From: CAUZSN01 sp963582345
Lineage (GTDB): Bacteria; Planctomycetota; Planctomycetia; Planctomycetales; Planctomycetaceae
Assembly: GCA_963582345.1 (NCBI GenBank)
Contig: CAUZSN010000163.1
Coordinates: forward strand, 1-5,576
Reading direction: 5' to 3'
Length of the DNA stretch: 5,576 nt
Part shown: one piece after another, positions 1 to 5,532 of the stretch
How positions within the stretch are numbered: position 1 is the first letter of the stretch
How the letters are laid out: each line of letters starts with the position of its first letter
Notes under the pieces: generated by a model
The model's input: the letters and a program-made list of their open reading frames with translations, nothing else
The model's database searches: none
What the model was told of the DNA's origin: nothing
Program-made: the position numbers and the translations under genes

Positions 1-61
1 CGATGGGCCGGTATTTTGTGCTCCGGCAGGCCCCCATCTGCTCACCATCGCCAGAAATGGC
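1..61. repeat. 61-bp direct repeat, left copy
   Basis: These bases are identical, base for base, to 5466-5526; the two copies diverge at the next base (A62 versus C5527). The unit can fold: GATGGG (2-7) pairs with CCCATC (33-38), enclosing CCGG (8-11) against CCGG (23-26). It ends exactly on a small hairpin, GCCA-GAAA-TGGC (50-61), a 4-bp stem with a GNRA-type loop. The left copy begins on the first base of the window, so the true repeat may extend further left. It could be the end of an insertion element, a dispersed palindromic repeat, or a k-mer-sized overlap left by the assembler. No transposase is recognisable next to it. Confidence 0.9.
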
Positions 62-117
62 AACACTTGAATGAGCGATTTTTACTCGTAGACTGGCGAA
101 AATCAAAATTCCTATCA

Positions 118-983
118 GTCGAAGGCGAAGCCTTGGCGGCTCTCGTGATTAACCGACTTCGCGGAACATTCACCTGCTGTGCAGTTAAGGCTCCTGGCTA
201 CGGCGATCGTCGTAAAGCGATGTTCGGAGACATCGCAATCCTCACTGGCGGAACTGCGATCTTCGAAGCATTTGGTATCAAACTTGAATCTGTTCCAATT
301 ACGGATTTGGGCCGAGCCAAAAAAATTTCATTATCGACAGAGACAACACGACGATCATTGAAGGTGCTGGCAAAAGCTCTGAAATCAAGAGCCGCATCGC
401 GCAGATCCGACGCGAAATTGAAAACTTGAGCAGTGACTACGACAGCGAGAAGCTCGAAGAGCGACTTGCGAAACTCGCAGGTGGTGTCGCCAAAGTAAAC
501 GTTGGCGCAGCAACTGAAAGCGAAATGAAAGAAAAGAAAGCACGAGTCGAACACGCTTTGCACGCGACTCGCGCAGCCGTAGAAGAAGGCATTCTTCCTG
601 GCGGTGGCGTTGCTCTTCTTCGCTCTTCCTGCAGCGTCAAGCAACCAGAAGACATTTCTGATGACCAAGCAACTGGATTCAGCATCGTACAACGAGCATG
701 CCGTGCTCCTTTGAGCATGATTGCATCGAACGCTGGCCAGGACGGCGGTATCGTCTGCGAACGCGTTCTCGAGACCAAAGGCAACAATGGTTACAACGCT
801 TTGACTGACGTCTGCGAAGACCTGGTTAAAGCCGGAGTCATCGACCCGGCAAAAGTAACCAAGACGGCATTGTCAAACGCCGCCAGTGTTTCAACCTTGC
901 TTCTAACCAGCGACGCGTTGATCGCGGAAATGCCAAAAGAAAGCAGCAAAAAAGGACATGGCGGCGGACACGACATGTACTAA
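118..983 (+). pseudogene. groEL: GroEL (Hsp60) chaperonin, C-terminal half only, frameshifted
   Basis: GroEL forms the double-ring cytosolic chaperonin that folds proteins in an ATP-driven cycle with GroES. Homology starts abruptly at VEGEALAAL (GTC at 118), equal to V254 of E. coli GroEL, so the first equatorial and intermediate segments and part of the apical domain are missing. KAPGYGDRRKAM, DIAILTGGT and DLGRAKK follow in one frame up to 324. The protein then resumes as FIIDRDNTTIIEGAG in another frame from 327, so an indel lies in the A7T3 run at 319-328. The rest is colinear with E. coli: SSDYDSEKLEERLAKLAGG, VGAATESEMKEKKARVE, GILPGGGVALL, AGQDGGIV and AGVIDPAKVT, ending HDMY at TAA 981-983. 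The codon for D398, needed for ATP hydrolysis, is CAC (His) at 552-554. No groES is present. Family identity is certain. Whether the defects are biological decay or sequence error is open. Confidence 0.9.
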
Positions 984-1096
984 ACCAAAGCTCATTTGAT
1001 TCCGACGTTTTCGAGCTTGATCTTGGCCGTTGCGATTCATTTCAGCAGGTATTTGAGTACCCTATTTTCAACCCATCTTTGATGGTTTATATATGG

Positions 1097-1124
1097 GCCA
1101 CCGGTTTCGACCGGTGGCTTTTTT
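1097..1124 (+). terminator. Strong rho-independent terminator downstream of groEL
   Basis: A perfect 9-bp stem, GCCACCGGT (1097-1105) and ACCGGTGGC (1110-1118), closes a TTCG tetraloop and is followed directly by six T (1119-1124). It lies about 115 bp after the groEL stop and points the same way, so it would end the groEL transcript and insulate lemA from it. The reverse orientation has no comparable T tract. Confidence 0.93.
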
Positions 1125-1511
1125 GTTCATCGTTTCGGATATTGGCTAAAATGGCATCGGCTATGGAAAGCAGTTGTTTCGGCAGCGAGCGGATTTATGG
1201 TAGCCCAGCGAAAAGCCTCCCGCCCACTTGCGCTCCATCTAAATTTCCGACCGAAAGCGTCAACCCCAACGCAAATTGAACATTCAGTTGCCAAGATTTC
1301 AGAATCTGTGGCGAAGTACCAATGCCGAAAAGGTTCAGTCGCAGGACAAAACTCACAAAGTTGGGCCATGGGCATTCGAAATAACCTCACTGACCTGTCT
1401 GGGTCGCCAACCCTTACGCCGTTTCGCGACTGCGGCAACTCACACCGTATTCGCAAACTCGGTTAAGATGTGGGTCGGAATTGGCGAAACTGTCAAATAA
1501 ATCACGTAGTC
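1125..1511. other. Intergenic stretch without a convincing gene
   Basis: About 390 bases lie between the groEL terminator and the lemA ribosome binding site. Overlapping frames are open on both strands here (for example minus 1127-1456 and plus 1197-1466). None shows a known motif, a believable start or a clear coding signature, and their openness on both strands suggests chance. The lemA promoter should be here because the terminator separates lemA from groEL. TAAGAT near 1464-1469 resembles a -10 box, but I see no good -35 partner, so no promoter is called. Confidence 0.5.
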
Positions 1512-1515
1512 GCAA

Positions 1516-1520
1516 AGGGA
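1516..1520 (+). promoter_or_regulatory. Ribosome binding site of lemA
   Basis: AGGGA sits 7 bases before the ATG at 1528, at normal Shine-Dalgarno spacing, and supports that start. The M48 gene downstream has no comparable site before its ATG. Confidence 0.7.
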
Positions 1521-1527
1521 TCAAAAC

Positions 1528-2133
1528 ATGACTGGTTTTTGGATCGGGCTGGGCATCGTCCTGGTCATCATAGTAGTGTTAGTGATGTACGGTATTGGTA
1601 TCTACAACTCGCTGATCGCGCTGGCTGAGCGTTACAAGAACTCGTTTTCTCAAATCGAGGTTCAACTCAAGCGGCGATATGATCTTATCCCCAACTTGGT
1701 GGACACCGCGAAAGGTTACATGCAGCATGAATCCGAGACTCTCGAAAACGTCATCAGGGCCCGGAACGCGGCATCCGGTGCAATGCAGGCTGCAAGTGCC
1801 GCGCCAGGCGACGCGGCCGCAATGCAAGGTTTGATGGGCGCCGAATCGGCATTGGCGGGTGCGATGAGCAAGTTTAGCGTCGTAATGGAAGCCTACCCGG
1901 ACCTCAAAGCCAACCAAAACATGATGCAGCTTTCTGAAGAACTCACCAGCACGGAAAACAAAGTCGCGTTTGCACGTCAAGGCTATAACGATGCGGTTAC
2001 CGCCTACAACGTAGCTCGACAAAATTTTCCAGCGATCGCGTTTGCTTCCATGTTCGGACATCCTGAGAACGCCGAACTGCTCGAATTCAAAGATAGTGCG
2101 TTATTCCAGGAAGCGCCCAAGGTATCTTTCTAA
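1528..2133 (+). CDS. lemA: LemA family membrane protein
   Basis: This is a complete 201-residue LemA protein, the usual size for the family. Residues about 4-26 form one hydrophobic helix (WIGLGIVLVIIVVLVMYGI), giving a short N-terminus, a single membrane anchor and a large helical soluble domain. Family hallmarks follow in order: YNSLIALAERYKNSFSQIEV, QLKRRYDLIPNLVDTAKGYM, ENVIRARNAAS, then AYPDLKANQNMMQLSEEL, ENKVAFARQGYNDAVTAYN and a terminal FPAIAFASMFG. The middle (about residues 86-110) is rich in Ala and Gly. The biochemical role of LemA proteins is poorly defined; they often neighbour M48 peptidases or TPM-domain proteins and are linked to envelope functions. Here an M48 peptidase gene begins 68 bp downstream on the same strand, so the two are probably co-transcribed. 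The start is fixed by the AGGGA site and the position of the membrane helix. Confidence 0.95.
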   Translation: MTGFWIGLGIVLVIIVVLVMYGIGIYNSLIALAERYKNSFSQIEVQLKRRYDLIPNLVDTAKGYMQHESETLENVIRARNAASGAMQAASAAPGDAAAMQGLMGAESALAGAMSKFSVVMEAYPDLKANQNMMQLSEELTSTENKVAFARQGYNDAVTAYNVARQNFPAIAFASMFGHPENAELLEFKDSALFQEAPKVSF

Positions 2134-2201
2134 TCAAATCAGTCCTTGAGTTGAGTAAACAAATTTATCGAATGAACTCACTTGAAAACGGTTTCCTCTA
2201 A

Positions 2202-4124
2202 ATGGATTTTTTTCAACAACAGGATCAGGCTCGCAAGAATTCAAAGAGACTTATTATTCTCTTTGTCTTGGCTGTGCTTGGCGTGATACTCTCGGTTTAC
2301 CTTCTGCTAAGCGTAGCGGTCACCGGGTACAACACCAGTATGGCCGACGGACGCAAGAGCATTGACCTGATTGCCTTGCTCACCAACTGGCAAACCCTAT
2401 TGATGGTAGGGGGAGGCACGTTGTTACTGGTGGGCGGAGCGAGTACCTATCGTATGTCCTCATTGCGAGGCGGTGGACAAGTTGTTGCTGCCAGCCTCGG
2501 CGGACGCCCTTTGCAACAATCCACAACGGACCGTGACGAACGACGAGTCTTGAACGTCGTTGAGGAAATGGCTATCGCCTCCGGGATTCCAGTCCCACCG
2601 GTTTTTCTTCTCGATGAAGACGGAATCAACGCATTCGCGGCCGGTTACTCAACTCAAGACGCCGTCATCGGTGTAACCCGCGGATGTGTCCAAACGATGA
2701 CCCGAGACGAACTCCAGGGTGTGATTGCCCACGAGTTCAGCCATATCCTAAATGGCGATATGCGGATGAACATTCGCCTAATTGGCTACATTTACGGCAT
2801 CATGGCAATAGGGTTTATCGGATGGCAAGTTTTTCGGATCGCACTTTATTCGGGTAGGGGGCGGCGAAGCAGCAAGGATTCCAATCCAATTCCGTTGATC
2901 GCGATCGGCGGCGGCCTAATTGCGATTGGGGCGATTGGAGTTTTCTTTGGAAACTGGATAAAGGCTTCAATCAGCCGGCAACGTGAATTCCTGGCTGATG
3001 CTTCGGCCGTTCAATTCACGAGGAATCCACTTGGTATCAGTGGCGCGCTGATGCAAATTGGAGCCAGTCCCGTTCATGGCGAAATCAAGAATCCGTCGGC
3101 ACCCGAGTTCAGCCACATGTATTTCGCCTCGGGCGTGACCTCAATGTTCTCCGGAATGTTTTCTACCCACCCGCCTCTCGAGAAACGAATCTTGCGCATC
3201 CAGCCACACTGGGACGGCAAGTTTCCCAATAGACGAACACGAAAACCAGCTGAACTTGCCAACGATTCGAAAAAGGAAAAATCTGAAACAAGAAAAAGAA
3301 AAATCGCCAAAGGAGTCACCATTCTTGCTGGCATCGAAGCAATTGGGCAACCAACTCCCTCGCATTTGTCTTTGGCCCACAAGTTAATTGCTGAAATCCC
3401 GGAAGTGATCAAAGAGGCGGCCCGTAACCCATACGGTGCACGAGCAGTCTTGTACTCATTGTTATTGAACCACGAGCCGACCGCCCGGCAGCAGCAATTG
3501 GCTCAGCTCAGGAAAAACGCGGACAGAGGCTTGGCAGAAATGACGGAAGCTGTCGCGGCGCAAGTTTCGAAACTGGATGCGCAACACCGGCTCCCGCTCG
3601 TCGACATGACTTTGGGTGCTCTCAAATCACTGTCCCCGACCCAGTACAACAACTTCAGGGCCAATCTTGATGTCCTGATCAAAGCGGACAACAAGATCGA
3701 GCTTTTCGAATGGGTGATTGTTCGCGTCATTCATCATCATCTTGGACCACCTGATCGCTCACGTCCGAAATATCACCGGCTGGAAAACCTTACCTCTCAG
3801 TGCAACATGCTGCTTTCTCTGCTGGCTTGGGCCGGCCATGGAAATCCGGCTGAAGTCCAATCCGCCTTTGATGCGGGTGCTCAGGTGTTACACATCCCGG
3901 GATTAAACCTGGTTCCACGAGCCCAGATTAATCTCACAAAACTGGGTGACGCTCTCGACATTCTGGACCATGTCGAAATGGGATTGAAAAAGTCGTTGAT
4001 CACCTCTTGTGCCCAGTGCATCGTCGCCGACCATCAGGTCACACCGAGCGAGATAGAATTGATGCGGGCAATCGCCGACTCCTTCGGTTGCCCGATGCCA
4101 CCTTTGTTACCCAGTAGTCCTTGA
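2202..4124 (+). CDS. M48 (HtpX/Ste24-like) membrane zinc metallopeptidase with C-terminal TerB-like extension
   Basis: This 640-residue protein is probably an integral membrane zinc endopeptidase for envelope protein quality control. Hydrophobic helices lie at about 17-40, 56-80, 191-213 and 229-252. The active site HEFSH is at 177-181 (zinc ligands H177 and H181, catalytic E178). The third ligand is probably E262 in REFLADASA, and the family motif STHPPLEKRI (321-330) closes the catalytic domain. HtpX proteins are usually about 290 residues, so roughly 300 residues are extra. A Lys/Arg/Glu-rich linker (about 341-370) leads to a helical region (371-590), then a segment from about 594 (SCAQCIVADHQVTPSEIELM, then RAIADSFGCPMPPLLP) that resembles a TerB/DjlA-type acidic helical domain. 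This long form next to lemA is, as far as I recall, a known arrangement. I do not use the symbol htpX because of the different architecture. There is no clear Shine-Dalgarno site; TAA overlaps the ATG region (CTAAATGG). Confidence 0.93.
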   Translation: MDFFQQQDQARKNSKRLIILFVLAVLGVILSVYLLLSVAVTGYNTSMADGRKSIDLIALLTNWQTLLMVGGGTLLLVGGASTYRMSSLRGGGQVVAASLGGRPLQQSTTDRDERRVLNVVEEMAIASGIPVPPVFLLDEDGINAFAAGYSTQDAVIGVTRGCVQTMTRDELQGVIAHEFSHILNGDMRMNIRLIGYIYGIMAIGFIGWQVFRIALYSGRGRRSSKDSNPIPLIAIGGGLIAIGAIGVFFGNWIKASISRQREFLADASAVQFTRNPLGISGALMQIGASPVHGEIKNPSAPEFSHMYFASGVTSMFSGMFSTHPPLEKRILRIQPHWDGKFPNRRTRKPAELANDSKKEKSETRKRKIAKGVTILAGIEAIGQPTPSHLSLAHKLIAEIPEVIKEAARNPYGARAVLYSLLLNHEPTARQQQLAQLRKNADRGLAEMTEAVAAQVSKLDAQHRLPLVDMTLGALKSLSPTQYNNFRANLDVLIKADNKIELFEWVIVRVIHHHLGPPDRSRPKYHRLENLTSQCNMLLSLLAWAGHGNPAEVQSAFDAGAQVLHIPGLNLVPRAQINLTKLGDALDILDHVEMGLKKSLITSCAQCIVADHQVTPSEIELMRAIADSFGCPMPPLLPSSP

Positions 4125-4180
4125 ACTGAATTGCCGTGAAGCAGGCGTCGATAAACAACCCCAAAAGGGGAGTGTAAAAT

Positions 4181-4210
4181 AGCACACTGCCTTTTCTCCT
4201 GTGCTTTTTT
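4181..4210 (+). terminator. Possible rho-independent terminator after the M48 gene
   Basis: AGCACA (4181-4186) pairs with TGTGCT (4200-4205) around a 13-base loop, and T4205-T4210 form a T run. The stem can extend through the preceding AAAA and the T tract if one T is bulged. It lies about 57 bp after the M48 stop. A second small dyad, CCCC-AAAA-GGGG (4159-4170), lies just upstream. The loop is long and the stem short, so this is much weaker than the terminator at 1097-1124. Confidence 0.4.
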
Positions 4211-4282
4211 CCAGAGAGATTTTGGCCGCTACCAGGGTGTCCAACAAACACCGTTGCCTCAAAAGCCTATATCGCCAGACGG

Positions 4283-4312
4283 CACTCCAATGTTATTTAT
4301 CATGCTGGAGTG
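4283..4312. repeat. Inverted repeat / hairpin, 7+3 bp
   Basis: CACTCCA (4283-4289) pairs perfectly with TGGAGTG (4306-4312). ATG (4290-4292) can also pair with CAT (4301-4303) if the two bases GC (4304-4305) are bulged, leaving an 8-base AT-rich loop. No T run follows on either strand, so it does not look like a terminator. Its function is unknown. Confidence 0.5.
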
Positions 4313-4502
4313 AAAACCTCCAATGTACTTGGGATACATCTCCACAGCGCTGCCGTAATGCGCCCCTCGAGCGTCGTAGCTCTGAATCGCAATGATTCGA
4401 TTGACGCACGCTTCCGATGGGGCTGGTGCGTAACCTGTGAGCTAAGAAAGGTCAAAGTGCCAAGGCGGAATGGTGTAACTAACACTGACTGGATTGAAGT
4501 TC

Positions 4503-4518
4503 GTCGCAATGTTGCGAC
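4503..4518. promoter_or_regulatory. 16-bp palindrome GTCGCAA-TG-TTGCGAC, possible operator
   Basis: Perfect 7-bp arms flank a 2-bp centre, the size and symmetry expected of a site for a dimeric helix-turn-helix regulator. It lies about 155 bp upstream of the glsB-like start. The half site GTCGCAA also occurs once just upstream of lemA (about 1509-1515). A single palindrome can arise by chance and no regulator gene is present, so the role is speculative. Confidence 0.25.
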
Positions 4519-4672
4519 TAGAAAACAAGTGTTGTGTTCCAAATTCCAGGAGTGAATGTTGAGAATTCCAGTCATAAAGTGTTTTGCGAAGGCGTCATAC
4601 CCGTTCAACAACCTTGTGATACCCATTTCATGAATTCTTCTTACGATCCGGTAATAAACTTGCAAGCTAATT

Positions 4673-4831
4673 ATGAACGTAACTGGACTTTTGATCGCTT
4701 TGATTATCGGACTAATAGCGGGCTTTCTCGCGGGCCAAATCATGAAGGGACACGGGTTCGGATTAATTCGTAATATTGTCGTTCCCACTCGGCGGGAGAG
4801 AGATTGCCGATCTGTCGCTCGTTCTGATTGA
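4673..4831 (+). pseudogene. GlsB/YeaQ/YmgE-type small membrane protein, truncated
   Basis: From ATG 4673 the frame reads MNVTGLLIALIIGLIAGF, then LAGQIMKGHGFGLIRNIVV. This matches the start of the transglycosylase-associated (GlsB/YeaQ/YmgE) family: a glycine-zipper-like first membrane helix followed by a K-G-x-G-F-G-L turn leading into the next helix. Normal members are about 80-95 residues with three hydrophobic segments. Here the match stops at about codon 37 (4783). The next 15 codons (PTRRERD and on to TGA 4829-4831) are hydrophilic and are the reverse strand of the sulfotransferase C-terminus. Two membrane segments are therefore missing. The family is stress-related in several bacteria, but its molecular role is unclear. 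No clear ribosome binding site is seen. The hybrid 52-residue frame may be untranslated or an assembly product. Confidence 0.65.
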
Positions 4832-5402
4832 CCAACCCCTGAGGCTCGTAGCCCTTCACGCGAATCGGCCTATCCCAATCGATGGTTGAGAGAACGGGAA
4901 GACGTTCAGTCAGCTTCGCCATCTGCGCCGCCGGATTCTCGCAGAGCTGCTCGTAAGTGAAGAACAGGCTCTCGTGCTCTTCGATCCGCCTTCTCACGTA
5001 GTGGCTGCGGTGCACCCAACGTCTTGCGAGCTTCCGTAGGATCTCGATCCTCCACCCTTCAACCATGTTTTCAGCTGCGTGTTCGCGATACAAGGAGCTC
5101 GAACAGATCGCGTGCGGGCTTCGATTGAAGCCCATCACGGCGTGATTCGGAAACTGGCGGGGCAACTGATCCATGCGAACCATGTTCGGCGGACTTTTCT
5201 CAATCACAATAGAAATGTGGCCAACCGGCCTCTGAACTTCAGCGACCTTGTTAAGCCAGACCGCTCGCACGGATTCCCACACGACGTTCTTGTCCGGATT
5301 CCATCGACTCCGGCAACTCGATCGATACGCCAGATGAAGCCGACGAGTCCCAGGAACTGACCTGCGTGGACATCGACACGTTCCTGGCGAGCTTCTAATC
5401 AT
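4740..5402 (-). CDS. Sulfotransferase family protein, truncated at both ends (hybrid reading frame)
   Basis: The minus frame encodes 220 residues, of which about 34-206 (5303 down to about 4784) look like a genuine PAPS-dependent-type sulfotransferase. Markers are WNPDKNVVWESVRAVW, IVIEKSPPNMVRMDQL, a probable 3'-phosphate-binding region FNRSPHAICSSSLYR, FFTYEQLCENPAAQMAKL, and RVKGYEPQGLVNQNERQI followed by LSPAEW. Family members transfer sulfate from PAPS to a hydroxyl or amine acceptor. The N-terminal P-loop-like PAPS-binding motif (RSGTT type) is absent. Residues 1-33 (Arg/Ser/Pro-rich) are the reverse strand of the 3' end of a plus-strand gene, and the last 15 or so residues read backwards through the glsB-like remnant. 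Both ends are therefore junction artefacts of this reading frame, and the protein as written is unlikely to be active. The segment is more GC-rich than the DNA just to its left. Confidence 0.75.
   Translation of the reverse strand: MIRSSPGTCRCPRRSVPGTRRLHLAYRSSCRSRWNPDKNVVWESVRAVWLNKVAEVQRPVGHISIVIEKSPPNMVRMDQLPRQFPNHAVMGFNRSPHAICSSSLYREHAAENMVEGWRIEILRKLARRWVHRSHYVRRRIEEHESLFFTYEQLCENPAAQMAKLTERLPVLSTIDWDRPIRVKGYEPQGLVNQNERQIGNLSPAEWERQYYELIRTRVPS
5255..5398 (+). pseudogene. 3' end of an unidentified gene
   Basis: A plus-strand frame is open from 5255 to TAA at 5396-5398. Its last 25 or so codons read IDTPDEADESQELTCVDID and then TFLASF, an acidic, ordinary-looking protein C-terminus. Upstream of about 5303 the same DNA is clearly sulfotransferase on the other strand, so only about 5304-5398 can belong to this gene. 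The remainder is missing, with no start codon or ribosome site. I do not recognise the family. Because the downstream DNA carries the repeat found at both window edges, it could be the C-terminus of a protein encoded by the repeated element, but that is an inference. Confidence 0.4.
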
Positions 5403-5465
5403 TCCCGACGCAGGTCGGCACGAGGACGCTGCGCCCCAGCAGCGGGATCAACGCGTATTTTGCGC

Positions 5466-5526
5466 CGATGGGCCGGTATTTTGTGCTCCGGCAGGCCCCC
5501 ATCTGCTCACCATCGCCAGAAATGGC
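5466..5526. repeat. 61-bp direct repeat, right copy
   Basis: This copy is identical to 1-61 and in the same orientation, including the folded part and the terminal GCCA-GAAA-TGGC hairpin (5515-5526), where the identity stops. It lies 67 bp after the TAA of the unidentified plus-strand gene, in GC-rich DNA (39 of 60 bases G+C in both 5401-5460 and 5461-5520). It is 50 bases short of the window end, so the pair is not a simple end-to-end circular overlap. Confidence 0.9.
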
Positions 5527-5532
5527 CAGTGT

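Larger units (their letters stand above)
4211..4672. other. Non-coding stretch between the M48 gene and the glsB-like remnant
   Basis: About 460 bases hold no gene I can recognise. Frames open here on both strands (plus 4310-4555, plus 4534-4773, minus 4300-4788) have compositions and motifs that look random. The minus frame begins inside the glsB-like remnant. The region is AT-rich towards its end (21 G+C in the 60 bases 4621-4680). It contains a hairpin (4283-4312), a 16-bp palindrome (4503-4518) and a 9-bp direct repeat CTCCAATGT (4286-4294 and 4318-4326). Confidence 0.5.

Noticed and set aside
50..70. Integron attC site suggested by CAACACT after the left repeat and GTGTTGC after the right one
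   Set aside because: Neither matches the RYYYAAC/GTTRRRY core pair, and there is no integrase or cassette array.
198..787. Open minus-strand frames opposite groEL (198-692 and 437-787)
   Set aside because: They lie entirely over an unmistakable groEL sequence on the plus strand and show no family motifs; they are shadows.
1127..1500. Overlapping small frames on both strands between groEL and lemA
   Set aside because: They overlap each other, lack ribosome sites and motifs, and look like chance open frames in non-coding DNA.
1579..2061. 160-residue minus-strand frame
   Set aside because: It is antisense to lemA, whose family motifs are unambiguous.
3074..3906. Several frames of 60-112 residues inside the M48 gene
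   Set aside because: They overlap the M48 reading frame, whose catalytic motifs and C-terminal extension continue uninterrupted; they are shadows.
4300..4788. 162-residue minus-strand frame before the sulfotransferase
   Set aside because: Its start lies in the reverse strand of the glsB-like remnant, its sequence shows no domain, and other frames are open over the same bases.
5079..5360. 93-residue plus-strand frame
   Set aside because: It is antisense to clear sulfotransferase motifs and is in a different frame from the TFLASF-ending tail.
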